From CAIWHR01 sp963836265 (GTDB lineage: Bacteria; Pseudomonadota; Gammaproteobacteria; Burkholderiales; Casimicrobiaceae): a DNA stretch of 64,000 nucleotides. The translations under genes and the position numbers were made by a program. The notes under the pieces were generated by a model, which was not told the origin of the DNA, searched no databases, and worked only from the letters and a program-made list of their open reading frames with translations. This document shows, one piece after another, positions 30,084-39,302 of the stretch; the stretch's first letter is position 1, and each line of letters opens with the position of its first letter. Location of the stretch: contig CAWIIO010000006.1 in assembly GCA_963836265.1 (NCBI GenBank), forward strand, positions 310,001 to 374,000, written 5' to 3'.

Positions 30084-31640
30084 TCAGTACAGCCGGATCG
30101 CCACGTCGAAGTACCAGGTTCGGCGGATCTCGATCACGTCGTACTCGCGGGCAAGGCTCGGCGGGAACACCTGGTAGGGCGTCTGGCCGTGCACCACGCG
30201 TCGTATCGCTTCGTCGAGAGCCGCCACGCCGCTGGATAGAACGAAGGCCACCGACTCCACCGAGCCGTCGCTACGAATGGCCACCCACACGATGGGATCG
30301 GTGTGAGGCTGCTTTGCCGCTTCGCGGACCGTGTCGAACGTCATGTTCAGCTGGATCTTCCGGGCCCAGGCTTCTGCGTACAGGATGAGTTCCGCGTTGG
30401 GGTCAGTGCGACCGAAGAGCCTGTATCGACGTGGGCTGCTCCACGGCGGGGGCAGCGCGCGTGACGCGCCTGCTGAAGCCGTTGCTGCTTCACGCCGGGC
30501 AGCTTCTTCGTCCAGCTGTCGTCCCATCGCCCGACGCGCTGCTTCCCGTCTCGCAGTTTCAACCTGTTCGGCCTCGACCCGTGCTGCCTCAGCCCTTTCG
30601 GTCTCAACGCGTGCAGCCTCGACGCGTGCAGCCTCAACGCGTGCAGCCTCAACCCGTTCAGCCTCAACGCGTGCAGCCTCGATCCGCGCGGCCTCGACGC
30701 GTGCAGCCTCAGCCCGTTCAGCCTCAGCCCGTTCAGCTTCAACGCGTGCAGCCGCGATCCGTGCAGCCTCGATCCGTGCAGCCTCAGCCCGTTCGGCCTG
30801 AACGCGTGCAGCCTCGATCCGTGCAGCCTCAACCCGGGCGGCCTCTTGCAGCTCGGTCGCCTGCCGTTCTGCCTCCTGGCGTTGGGCGTCCAGCCGCGCA
30901 TTCTCGGCCTGCGCCGCTTCATGACGGCCGGCGTCCCGCGGTGCGGCCTCCGGCTGCTCCGCCTGCCGTTGCTCGTCGTGCTCGGAAGGATCGGGTTTGG
31001 CCAGTTCAACGGCTCGCTCCGACGCCTCTTGGTCGATTCGCGCGTGCGCTGCATCGCCAGCGTCTCGAAGCGACGGCATCGGGGTTTCCGAGATCGAGGC
31101 GCTTGGCGCCGCCGCGATTGGGGGCGTTGGCAGCGCTGGAGTGGCGGGCACGACCCACGTGGGCTCATCGGTCGGCGCCACGGCGATCACGGCCGGCGCA
31201 GGGATCGACGGGGGGGGCTTGTCACCGGGCCGATCAGCAGGCAAAGGCATTTGCGCAGGGGCGGCACCGGTCGCGGCGGCTGTCCTTGGATTGGCCTCTG
31301 CCCTCCGATCGGCCTTCGGCACGATCGCTGCTGCAGTTCGCTGCGGGGTTGGCGCACGGGACGCCGATGGCGTCGGCGTCGTCCTCCGGGCAACAGGCTG
31401 CTCGTCCGACGCCTCCTGCATCGGCTCTGCGGCCGGCGTGACCGCCGGCCCCGCGGCTGTGACCTGCGCCGGATTTAATACGACGCGCAGATGGGGGACC
31501 TCGATCCGTCGATCCGGCCAGAAGAAACTGAAGCCCGGAAGCCAAAGTCCTTGGCCACCGAAGGTCAGCCTCAGCAGCAACGTGTGGATCAGCAGCGAGA
31601 GCAGCAGCGCAGACGTCAGTCGCCTGCGCTCTGGGATCAT
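30084..31640 (-). CDS. TonB/TolA-like envelope protein with EAARV repeats
   Basis: 518 residues. N-terminal membrane anchor (LTSALLLSLLIHTLLLRL, with the TonB-type His in the span), a Pro/Ala-rich region, then about 100 residues of five-residue repeats (EAARV, EAARI, EAERA) predicted as one long charged helix. The C-terminal domain resembles TonB_C (WVAIRSDGSVESVAFVLSSG, YQVFPPSL). That organisation parallels TolA/TonB, which span the periplasm and transmit proton-motive force. No exbBD or tolQR genes are nearby. The start at 31640 gives the anchor directly. Confidence 0.75.
   Translation of the reverse strand: MIPERRRLTSALLLSLLIHTLLLRLTFGGQGLWLPGFSFFWPDRRIEVPHLRVVLNPAQVTAAGPAVTPAAEPMQEASDEQPVARRTTPTPSASRAPTPQRTAAAIVPKADRRAEANPRTAAATGAAPAQMPLPADRPGDKPPPSIPAPAVIAVAPTDEPTWVVPATPALPTPPIAAAPSASISETPMPSLRDAGDAAHARIDQEASERAVELAKPDPSEHDEQRQAEQPEAAPRDAGRHEAAQAENARLDAQRQEAERQATELQEAARVEAARIEAARVQAERAEAARIEAARIAAARVEAERAEAERAEAARVEAARIEAARVEAERVEAARVEAARVEAARVETERAEAARVEAEQVETARREAARRAMGRQLDEEAARREAATASAGASRALPPPWSSPRRYRLFGRTDPNAELILYAEAWARKIQLNMTFDTVREAAKQPHTDPIVWVAIRSDGSVESVAFVLSSGVAALDEAIRRVVHGQTPYQVFPPSLAREYDVIEIRRTWYFDVAIRLY
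30547..30846 (-). repeat. 15-bp coding repeat, about 20 copies
   Basis: On the plus strand units such as gcctcaacgcgtgca recur with small variants, encoding the five-residue unit of the TonB/TolA-like protein. The period is exactly one 5-codon unit throughout, so copy number can change without frameshift. Confidence 0.9.
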
Positions 31641-32069
31641 GCGTGAGCTGTCGGCTCGTCGCCGGAACGTGCGACTCAAGCGTGCTCCGCTGTCGCTGCT
31701 CGGGGCACTTCTGCTGGCGCGGTACAGGATAGCATCATGTCCTGTGCGCCTCTCTCGACCTGACAGCCCACCGCTCATGACCGTGCTAAAGCACCTCCGA
31801 GCCATCGTGAACCGAATCCGGTCCGTTGTCACATCCACACCCGTCTGACTTGGGGGGTCGATTCCCACCTGTCCGAACGAACCGTCGGCGCCGTGAGGGC
31901 CATTGCGGACAGACTTTGCGCGCCGACAGAAGCGTGCCGACTTGGCAGGGGGCAACGCCAACCATTACCTGAGCCCACCTCGCGTCGGGACGACACAACG
32001 GGGTGTGGCATCATTCTTGAAGCGGCCTCGATGCGCACCGAGTTGTGGACGGAAAAACCACCGCCATGT
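31641..32069. other. Divergent spacer, nothing recognised
   Basis: About 430 bp between the TonB/TolA-like start and the amidohydrolase remnant. ORFs reading through it show no domain features. A promoter for the TonB-like gene is expected here but not evident. Confidence 0.4.
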
Positions 32070-32137
32070 TTCCATTGCGTCGTCGGCAGATCCTGGTCGA
32101 CAATCCGGCGCGGCTGTACCGCTTGCAACTGGCATAG
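32070..32137 (+). pseudogene. 3' remnant of an amidohydrolase gene
   Basis: The frame reads PLRRRQILVDNPARLYRLQL and stops at 32135-32137. (R)ILVDNPARLY is the typical C-terminal end of TIM-barrel amidohydrolases of the amidohydrolase_2 type. Nothing upstream continues the family. The Sel1 gene starts 8 bp after the stop. Confidence 0.5.
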
Positions 32138-32145
32138 GTGATTCC

Positions 32146-33378
32146 ATGGTATCCGCCGTCGGATTGCTCGCCTTATCGGCAATGTTGTGCTGCGGTGCCG
32201 TCGCGGCCCGCCTAACGGAAGGCCTCGATGCACTGCGCAAGAACGACTATGCCACTGCGGAAGGGGAGTTACGGCCGCTGGCCGAACGCGGCGACCCGGA
32301 GGCGCAGTATCGAATCGGGCTGATGTACGAGTTCGGCAAAGGGTATCCGCGAGACAAGGCGCAGGGCATCGTCTGGTTCCGTAAAGCGGCCGGACAGAAC
32401 CATGCGGCCGCGCAAACAGAGCTTGCGATCATCTACGCCACCGGAGACGGCGTGGCGCAGGACAACAAGCAAGCCGTCGCGTGGTTCCAGAAGGGGGCCG
32501 CGCTCGGCAATGCGACCGCGCAGTACAACCTGGGACTGTTGTACGCCAAGGGTCAGGGCGTGAAGCTGGACAATGCGCAGGCAATCGCCTGGTGGCGCAA
32601 GGCGGCGGCGCAAGGCATGACCGTCGCGCAGTTCAAGCTGGGTGTCGCGTACGAAAACGGCGAAGGCGTGACTAAGGACCCGCTGCTCTCCTACGTCAAC
32701 TACGCGATCGCCGCACGCGGCGGCAACAAGGAGTACATCGAATACCGCGACGACATCGCGAGGCAGCTGACACCCGCACAGAAGAAGAGCGGCTTGGCGG
32801 CAGCCGACGCGTGGACGGTCGGGCAGCCAACGCCGACGAGTGTCGGGGCGTTCAATGCGGCGTCAGGTGGGACACCGCCGGCCAGCGCGCCGGTGAAGAC
32901 CCGCTGTTCGGCGACTGGAACGATGGGCGGCGAGAGGTTCACCGCGACCAACTGTGTCGCGTCGCTGTACGGCGATCAGCGCAGCGTCGCGATCTGGTTC
33001 AACGAAGATCCCATCACGCCGCAGGAAGCGGAGAACTTCCAGATGTCGTCCTACGCCGATGGCGCGAAGAACGGCAAGCAGCGCACGATGGTAACGATCA
33101 TGTTTTGCCCGGGCGGCGGTCAGGCAACGGCGTCCCCAGCGGCGGTCAGGTCGATCGACATCAATACGAACCACGCCAAGTCGCCGCTGGCAGGCATCCA
33201 GCGGGTGGTCGAGGCGCCCAAGGATTTCAAGGTCGAAAAGATGGCCGGAACCCTAAAGCCCGGCGGGACGCTGTCAGGCAAGATTGTCGGCAACCTCGAC
33301 AAGACGTCGTTCAACTTCGACTTCGACGTGAACTTGCCCGTCAAGGACGCCGCGGCGGGAATGAGCTGCGGCAAGTAG
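32146..33378 (+). CDS. Exported Sel1-repeat protein with a unique C-terminal domain
   Basis: 410 residues: signal peptide (MVSAVGLLALSAMLCCGAVAA), then four Sel1/TPR-like repeats (about 45-200; units such as AQYRIGLMYEFGKGYPRDKA and AQYNLGLLYAKGQGV). Sel1 repeats mediate protein contacts. The last 150 residues (from about 250) are unlike known domains by eye, beta-rich, with four cysteines, ending in FDFDVNLPV. A similar ending occurs in the next gene. The ATG at 32146 is chosen because it opens the signal peptide. Confidence 0.8.
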   Translation: MVSAVGLLALSAMLCCGAVAARLTEGLDALRKNDYATAEGELRPLAERGDPEAQYRIGLMYEFGKGYPRDKAQGIVWFRKAAGQNHAAAQTELAIIYATGDGVAQDNKQAVAWFQKGAALGNATAQYNLGLLYAKGQGVKLDNAQAIAWWRKAAAQGMTVAQFKLGVAYENGEGVTKDPLLSYVNYAIAARGGNKEYIEYRDDIARQLTPAQKKSGLAAADAWTVGQPTPTSVGAFNAASGGTPPASAPVKTRCSATGTMGGERFTATNCVASLYGDQRSVAIWFNEDPITPQEAENFQMSSYADGAKNGKQRTMVTIMFCPGGGQATASPAAVRSIDINTNHAKSPLAGIQRVVEAPKDFKVEKMAGTLKPGGTLSGKIVGNLDKTSFNFDFDVNLPVKDAAAGMSCGK

Positions 33379-33467
33379 TTCCCCTCTCGGAAGGTGCGGA
33401 GTCAGTCTTCCGTCGAAGCGCATTCGGGAATAGGATTTGCGCTCCTTCGGTGCGAGAGGATGCGAGG

Positions 33468-33971
33468 ATGAAAACTCAATCGCGAGGTGCGGGACAGTTT
33501 CTGGCGGCATTGGCACTCGGGGCAGTCTCCACCTTTGCCGCAGTCGCCGCCGACATCGGCACCGGCTCGGTGAATTACAAGGGCCAGACCGTCGGACTCA
33601 AATACGCATGGCTGGTGAGCGGACCCAGCGACATGGAACCGGGAAAAACGGTTCGCCGCCTCGTCATGTCCGCGAGCGACATCGGCGCCAAATTGAAGGC
33701 GTGCACGGCTTTTTCCTGCACGGACGGCAGCGTGACGGAGGGCGTGACCGTCGATTTCACCGGCGGCCCGCGCCTCAATTACTGGATCGTGATGAATGGC
33801 CAGAAGGTCCAGTACTCGGGGACCGCGAGACCGGACGCCTTCGCCGTTGTCGCGAACGAACCTGCTCATCTCGCCGGGCGCTTGGCCGTCGACGACACGG
33901 GCGCCGGCGGCCCGAAGATCGACGCCCAGTTCGACGTCACGCTGCTCAAGGATTTCAAGGCCGCGCGCTGA
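33468..33971 (+). CDS. Exported beta-rich protein of unknown function
   Basis: 167 residues with a signal peptide ending AAVAAD. The mature part has one Cys pair (KACTAFSC) and alternating hydrophobic strands. Its end (LAGRL ... IDAQFDVTLLKDF) resembles the C-terminal ending of the upstream Sel1 protein (LSGKI ... FNFDFDVNLPVKD), suggesting a shared domain. The start ATG follows gcgagg. The pair is probably co-transcribed (89 bp apart). No function is assigned. Confidence 0.7.
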   Translation: MKTQSRGAGQFLAALALGAVSTFAAVAADIGTGSVNYKGQTVGLKYAWLVSGPSDMEPGKTVRRLVMSASDIGAKLKACTAFSCTDGSVTEGVTVDFTGGPRLNYWIVMNGQKVQYSGTARPDAFAVVANEPAHLAGRLAVDDTGAGGPKIDAQFDVTLLKDFKAAR

Positions 33972-34428
33972 CCGGCGTCCGTGATTTGCAAAACCGGGGG
34001 CGAGCGCAGTGCGCGCAGAGGCAGGCCGGAATGCAACCTGCGATGTCCCAGCCCCGGTGATGCGCCCCGTCCGCGTGCGTCGCACTTGCGCTCGGGTTTA
34101 CGGTCGCTTGCCGACCCAAAGGCGCCGCCAACAGTGCTCACGACCGGTCATAGAAAGGGATGAAAGCCCGCTGTCTGAAAAATGGATGGCGCCGCACAGT
34201 CTGAAGTTGGCCGGACTGCGACATCTCAAGTCGACCCGCTCCAGCCATTGAGCTACACGAAAACTGGGCGTTCGATGTTGGAGTTCGTCGCCCGCCGAAG
34301 GCAGTCCGCTGGCAAGAAGAGTTGGACGGGCCTCGTTGGTTCGTGATTCCGAAGTTAGGAAGCTTGGCGACGCGCGGCATAGCGTGCATCGTTCAACTCC
34401 CGACCAACCGGCTATCGCGATTTCAGTA
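33972..34428. other. Spacer with a tRNA-like D-arm fragment, no gene
   Basis: About 457 bp. On the minus strand near 34228-34258 the sequence tgtagctcaatggctggagc has the shape of a tRNA D-arm (GCTC paired with GAGC), but no anticodon arm, T-arm or acceptor stem follows. ORFs reading across it have no domain features. Confidence 0.35.
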
Positions 34429-35496
34429 TCACGGTACAAAAGCCAGGAACAGGAAGGCCGCAAAGATCACGAGATGTACGGCCCCTTGCATCATGTGAGT
34501 GCGACCGCTCGCCAGGGTGACGGCACTGACGACGAAGGTGACCGCGAGTAGGACGAGATCCTTCGCCTCCAACCCAAGTACCAGTGGCAAGCTCAGGGTG
34601 AGCGCGACCAGCACGACCACCGGAATAGTGAGGCCGATGCAAGCCAGCGCAGATCCGATGGCGAGATTCATGCTGGTCTGCAGACGATCCGCTCGCGCAG
34701 CACGCACGGCGGCCCACGTTTCCGGCAGCAGAACCAGCAATGCGATCGCGATGCCGACCACCGCTCTAGGCGCGCCGGCTAACTCAACTGCGCGCTCGAT
34801 CGTCGGCGAGAGCATCTTGGCCAAGCCAACAACTGCCACCAACGAGACGAAAAGCAATCCGAAGCTCGCCCATGCCATGCGGATCGTCGGCGGCTCCGCG
34901 TGCACCTCCAAGTTGGTCGCGCCTACGACAGGAATGAAATAGTCTCGGTGGCGTACCGTTTGAATGAAGACGAAGATTGCCCAAAGCGCGACTGATGTTA
35001 CCGCTACGAACCCGAGTTGTGTGGAGCTGTACGTACCGCCCGGGGTGCTCGTTGTGAAGGCGGGTAGCACGAGCGTGAGCGCCGACATCACGATCAGCGC
35101 TGCGAGCCCAGCGCCGGCCCCTTCCGCGCGGAAGGATTGCTCGCGATGCGCAAGACCGCCCACCAGTATGCATAAGCCCACGACGCCGGTGCAGATGATC
35201 ATCACCGCTGCGTAGATCGTGTCCCGCGGCAGGACGGCCATGTGGTCGCCACCCGCAACCATCATCGATAGGATGAGCGAAGCCTCAATCACCGTCACCG
35301 CCACTGCGAGGACCAACGTCCCGAATGGTTCTCCGACGCGATGTGCGATTACCTCGGCGTGGTGGACCGCAGCGATCACCGCCCCGATGAGTCCGATGCC
35401 GCACAGCCCGGCAAGCAAAGCGCCAACTCCCGCTATGCCTGCAACCACGAGCAGGCCGAACGACAACGCAGGTATCAGCCAAGTCCAGGCAGGCAT
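34429..35496 (-). CDS. chaA: Cation/proton antiporter, ChaA-like (CaCA family)
   Basis: 355 residues, ten or eleven membrane spans in two homologous halves. The alpha-repeats are visible: GEPFGTLVLAVAVTVIEASL in the first half and LPETWAAVRAARADRLQTS then MNLAIGSALA in the second, with the expected acidic residues. E. coli ChaA exchanges Ca2+, Na+ or K+ for protons. The ATG at 35496 opens the first span. Gene is isolated, flanked by spacers and opposite to its right-hand neighbour. Confidence 0.88.
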   Translation of the reverse strand: MPAWTWLIPALSFGLLVVAGIAGVGALLAGLCGIGLIGAVIAAVHHAEVIAHRVGEPFGTLVLAVAVTVIEASLILSMMVAGGDHMAVLPRDTIYAAVMIICTGVVGLCILVGGLAHREQSFRAEGAGAGLAALIVMSALTLVLPAFTTSTPGGTYSSTQLGFVAVTSVALWAIFVFIQTVRHRDYFIPVVGATNLEVHAEPPTIRMAWASFGLLFVSLVAVVGLAKMLSPTIERAVELAGAPRAVVGIAIALLVLLPETWAAVRAARADRLQTSMNLAIGSALACIGLTIPVVVLVALTLSLPLVLGLEAKDLVLLAVTFVVSAVTLASGRTHMMQGAVHLVIFAAFLFLAFVP

Positions 35497-35762
35497 GATT
35501 CACTCCCCTTCAGCGAGTCTCCGAAGCTGCAGGCGAACCGGATTCACCGTCTTGCCCCGAGAGGGCAAAGAGCGGCAGGCACGGGCACTGCGGCGCGCTA
35601 GATTGGGAGAGCGCGCCTCCTAAATGACAAGGTGCGGCGACGCTGAAAGATAATAGGCTACCATGATGCGTTTTAGTTCAAAGCCGCCGCTAACGAGCGA
35701 ATCGCCCGAAGACGATGCTTGGTTCGGAGCCAGCCCGCTCTCGACGACCGTTCAACATCGAC

Positions 35763-36467
35763 ATGACACGTTCCTCCGCAGCTACTCCTGCCGCAAAGAC
35801 ATCGGCCGCCCATTTCGGCCGCTATATCGTCATCGGATTCTTCACCGTCGCGCCTTTGTGGGTGACATGGCTGGTGTTGGAATTCGTGTTCAGCCTTCTG
35901 GCAACGACCGGCGCCCCCATGCTGCGCGGCGTAGCCCGCGGCTTGCGGCCTTTGTCGGAAGCGCTTGCCGACTCGCTGCTCAACCCATTCGTGCAGTACA
36001 TTCTCGCCGCCCTGTTGACCTTGGCGCTTCTCTATGGGGTTGGCCTGCTGACAGCAGTTGTTCTGGGGCGACGTCTGATCGCTTTCATGGAGCGTCAACT
36101 CGAGCGGCTGCCTGTGGTTCAGTCTATCTATGGCGCCACCAAGCGCTTCCTGAATGGCCTGCAGAAACCCCCCGTCTCGACCCAGCGGGTAGTACTGATC
36201 GCATTTCCCTCGCCAGAGATGAAGGCGGTTGGTTTGGTGACTCGGGTTATGCACGATCCGAACACAGGTCGCCAACTTGCGGCGGTTTACGTGCCAACAT
36301 CGCCGAATCCCACCTCGGGCTACATCGAGATCGTGCCCCTCGAGGACCTCGTGCAAACGGATTGGAGTATGGAGGAGGCCATGGCCTTCGTAATGACAGG
36401 GGGCACCAATGCGCCGGACGAATTGTCATTCTCCAATCCACCGGGTTGCGAGACTTCCGGGGTATAG
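35763..36467 (+). CDS. DUF502 membrane protein
   Basis: 234 residues, two N-terminal membrane spans then a soluble domain. Family marks: GRYIVIGFFTVAPLWVTWLV, NPFVQYILAALLTLALLYGVG, RLPVVQSIYGATKRFLN, and VYVPTSPNPTSGYIEIVP. DUF502 proteins are widespread and uncharacterised in bacteria. The ATG at 35763 is preferred; upstream in-frame ATGs add nonconserved residues. Confidence 0.85.
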   Translation: MTRSSAATPAAKTSAAHFGRYIVIGFFTVAPLWVTWLVLEFVFSLLATTGAPMLRGVARGLRPLSEALADSLLNPFVQYILAALLTLALLYGVGLLTAVVLGRRLIAFMERQLERLPVVQSIYGATKRFLNGLQKPPVSTQRVVLIAFPSPEMKAVGLVTRVMHDPNTGRQLAAVYVPTSPNPTSGYIEIVPLEDLVQTDWSMEEAMAFVMTGGTNAPDELSFSNPPGCETSGV

Positions 36468-36962
36468 ACACCAGGCTGGAGTCTTGCCGCAGCTTCCACA
36501 CTCGCGCCCCTAGTCACGTCGCCTGACGATCGTATGACCAGCGATGACAAGCCAATGCGCCTTCGCGGGCCTCCTCAGTGCGCGAACGCTCTTTCGGCAC
36601 GCGCATGCCAATCGGCCCAAGCCCCGGCAGCAGCTCGCGCTGCGGCTGCGAGCCGTTGCGCACCACCGCCAGGCACCCTTAGCGCAGCATCGCGCTCAAC
36701 AGATCTTGGTCCTCTGGTTGACGCAGTTGAACTACCGCATCCTTGCCCAGGGCGGCGTGACTTCTTGCGGGGTGCTGAAATCCGACGTCGACACGCGAAT
36801 TCCAGCGGGTCACGCCGCCCTCTTCAGTTCAGCGGAGGTGCATTGATGCCGTACTCGATTTGAGCGGCGGCTGCCGAGATCCATCGCTGTGGGTAGCCCG
36901 ATGACCTACGAAGCGCTCATTGGTATCATGACCCAAGCGGACTACTGCCAAGGACGCGACGA
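36468..36962. other. Spacer between DUF502 and holin-like genes
   Basis: About 495 bp. Overlapping ORFs of about 100 codons occur (36534-36863) but are His/Ala/Arg-rich, lack ribosome-binding sites and resemble no family. Nothing else is recognised. Confidence 0.4.
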
Positions 36963-37346
36963 ATGTTCGACAACCTGACCCCGTTCCTGCTCCAGTGGGC
37001 CATTACGTCCCTCGCGCTTTGGGCGGCAAGCCACGTATTCAGCGGCATCCGCTTTGCCGATACCTCTTCGCTAGTCGTTTCCTCGCTGCTGCTAGGGTTT
37101 GCCAACGCCATCGTCCGGCCCCTGTTGATCCTCCTCACGCTCCCACTGACCTTGGTGACGCTGGGCCTTTTCCTGCTGGTGATCAACGCGCTGATGATGT
37201 TGTTGGTCTCGGCGATGGTTCGGGGTTTCACGATCTCAGGGTTTTGGACGGCCTTCTTCGCCAGCATATTCGTCTCGGTGCTGAGCTTGGTGATTGGCCT
37301 CTTCCTGGCCGGTAGCGGGACCCCATCGAATGTTCCGTGGGTCTGA
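36963..37346 (+). CDS. Phage-holin-family (PF04020-type) membrane protein
   Basis: 127 residues, four membrane spans. Family marks: WAITSLALWAASHVFSGIRF, LLGFANAIVRPLLILLTLPL, and TLVTLGLFLLVINALM. Despite the 'holin' name, this family is chromosomal and its function in proteobacteria is unknown. No phage genes lie nearby. Confidence 0.85.
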   Translation: MFDNLTPFLLQWAITSLALWAASHVFSGIRFADTSSLVVSSLLLGFANAIVRPLLILLTLPLTLVTLGLFLLVINALMMLLVSAMVRGFTISGFWTAFFASIFVSVLSLVIGLFLAGSGTPSNVPWV

Positions 37347-38069
37347 GCCCATGCCGCAATTTGACCATGCCGACTACTGCGGTTTGCCGAAGCCATCGAT
37401 GCGCTGGGAAGACGGTGATCAAGGCCGGTCGCGGCCTCGCCGCCTTACCTCCCGTGTTGACCACTTCGGGATTGTCGCGGTGTCGATCGGTCGTGTACTC
37501 AGGGGGGACGGGTTAGTTCTGGAGTAGCGGGCTCAATTGTGGTCGCACGGATGTGATCTGACGCGCACGATCATCTCCCGATCAATATGGCGAACCACGA
37601 TTTCGTGACTCGGGCCTCGGAATCGATATCCAAGGTCGCGATACAAGTCGACCTCTCCGGTGTCTCTGATTATCAGGAAGCCCTAACTCCCCCCGCCAAG
37701 CCCAGCATCCGATGATTGTCGGCCGATATATTGCCGATACCGGGAGCTAGACGGCCATCTTGCTCCGAATCACTCGAGTCTACGGAGACAGTCGAACATT
37801 CCACGGTGAAGGTTGAAGCACTTTTGCGGCTGCAATCGTACGCGGCCACGAACCGTTCTTCCGCGGGTTGACCCTGGCGGCAGCTACAGCCAGGTCCACA
37901 TCGTTGAACATGAGGGCAACCCAGGTGTCCAAAAAATTGCGCCGGCACCAGCCGCCGAACCCCGGGTTTGGAAGACCGGGCACGCTCGCCGCTCGAATCC
38001 CGGCGGGATCGCCTTTTCGGCCCGGTGAATGCCGGCCCCGACGTTACTTGCGAACGAATAGGAGGCGCG
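37347..38069. other. 723-bp region without a credible gene
   Basis: Composition is less GC-rich than the flanks. ORFs on both strands lack family features. Near 37920-38000 several frames are open, but none shows a conserved domain. A GGAGG at 38061-38065 belongs to the next gene. Confidence 0.4.
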
Positions 38070-38906
38070 ATGAAAAACTCCACTGTCGTCGAGGACTATT
38101 GGAGCAAAGGTAATGCCAATGTCTACGACTCGATAGTGTCCGCCCTTGACAAGATGTCGAAGCCGCTGGACGACCTGACCGTCGAGGATCTGGCGCCCGT
38201 GGATCATTTTCACGCGCGCGGCTTTCCCGCAACCGTCGACCTCGCCGATCGCCTTCCCATCGCAGCCGGCCAACACCTTCTCGACATCGGCTGTGGCCTC
38301 GGTGGACCTGCTCGTTACTTGGCCATGCGGTTTCAATGTCGGGTGACCGGGATCGACATCACACCATCGTTTGTCGAGACGGCGAACAAGTTGACGGCGC
38401 TGCTGGGAATGGAACGGCAGGTGAAGATCGAGCACGGGGATGGACAGCATCTCCCGTATCTCGATGGCGCGTTCGATGGCGCTTACACGCAGCACGTCAC
38501 CATGAATGTTCCCGAACGCCCTGCGTTCTTCGGTGAAGCGTTTCGGGTGCTGAAGCCAGGTGCCTTCTTTGCGCTCACGGAGCATGGGTTGGGGCCGAAG
38601 GGCCATCCGTACCATCCCGTCCCCTGGTCAGAGGACGGGCGCGGCGCGTACCTGACCGCACCCGATGACACCCGCGCCATGCTGGAGGCGGTCGGGTTCG
38701 AGAACATCGCGGTCGAGGATACGGGGGCCAAGTATCTCGTCGCCTACAAGATGATGATCGAAAAAGCCGAGAAGGGCGCCCTGCCACCACTCGGGATCCA
38801 CTTGGTCCTGGGCGACAGCGCCTTGCAGAAGACGCGCAATTCTGCCCGAAACATAGAGGAAGGCCGTACCCGCCCGGTACAGGTGTTCTGCCGCAAACCG
38901 CGCTGA
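38070..38906 (+). CDS. SAM-dependent methyltransferase (sarcosine/glycine-type fold)
   Basis: 278 residues. SAM site LLDIGCGLGGPARYLAMRF with the acidic ribose ligand in VTGIDIT; then GDGQHLPYLDGAFDGAYTQH and FRVLKPGAFFALTEH. Resembles the branch that includes small-molecule and sterol-type C/O/N-methyltransferases. GGAGG sits 4 bases before the ATG. A second methyltransferase lies 400 bp downstream, with an oxidoreductase remnant between. Substrate unknown. Confidence 0.82.
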   Translation: MKNSTVVEDYWSKGNANVYDSIVSALDKMSKPLDDLTVEDLAPVDHFHARGFPATVDLADRLPIAAGQHLLDIGCGLGGPARYLAMRFQCRVTGIDITPSFVETANKLTALLGMERQVKIEHGDGQHLPYLDGAFDGAYTQHVTMNVPERPAFFGEAFRVLKPGAFFALTEHGLGPKGHPYHPVPWSEDGRGAYLTAPDDTRAMLEAVGFENIAVEDTGAKYLVAYKMMIEKAEKGALPPLGIHLVLGDSALQKTRNSARNIEEGRTRPVQVFCRKPR

Positions 38907-38961
38907 ACACGCGGGATCTTCGAGTCCCTGTCAGCGCAGGCTGGCCATTCGGGCAGACGAC

Positions 38962-39213
38962 GTGGGGGAGACGATGACGCGCATGAGCGATCAGCCAAAG
39001 AATTTACGCGGACTTATCGCCGGCACTGTGGTGACCGCCAGTGGGGCTGGTTTCGACGATGTCCCGGCGGTGTGGAACGCCATGATCGACCGCCGCCCGC
39101 CGGCAGTGGTTCGCGCGGTGGGCGTCAGCGACATCGCCCCGACGATCGCGTTCGCCCGGCATGGTGACGGCAACGGAAACGCAGAAGCCGGAGCTGGACA
39201 TGGTCAGAATTGA
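38962..39213 (+). pseudogene. 5' fragment of an FAD-linked oxidoreductase gene
   Basis: The first 65 residues (LRGLIAGTVVTASGAG, VWNAMIDRRPPAVVRAVGVS, DIAPTIAFAR) match the start of GlcD/berberine-bridge-type FAD oxidoreductases, which normally exceed 450 residues. The frame then leaves the family and stops at 39213. No downstream part is present before the next gene. The FAD-binding core is absent, so the product is not functional. Confidence 0.75.
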
Positions 39214-39302
39214 CCATGCGCAAAAGCCGGAGATGTTGATCCGCTCGATGCGCCGGCTCCTCCATCTGGTGTTCGTGAAGGCGAACGGAAAAGGAGGCCT
39301 CG

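Noticed and set aside
30547..30846. CRISPR-like periodic repeat
   Set aside because: The 15-bp units have no spacers and encode an in-frame five-residue repeat.
31893..32141. Small Cys-containing ORF with a PPPCFHC motif, similar to one at 29062
   Set aside because: The other frame over the same bases reads as an amidohydrolase C-terminus, so the shared motif is a frame shadow.
34228..34258. Complete tRNA gene on the minus strand
   Set aside because: Only a D-arm-like hairpin is present; anticodon, T and acceptor stems are missing.
36963..37346. Prophage, because of the holin-family name
   Set aside because: The family is a common chromosomal membrane protein and no phage genes are nearby.
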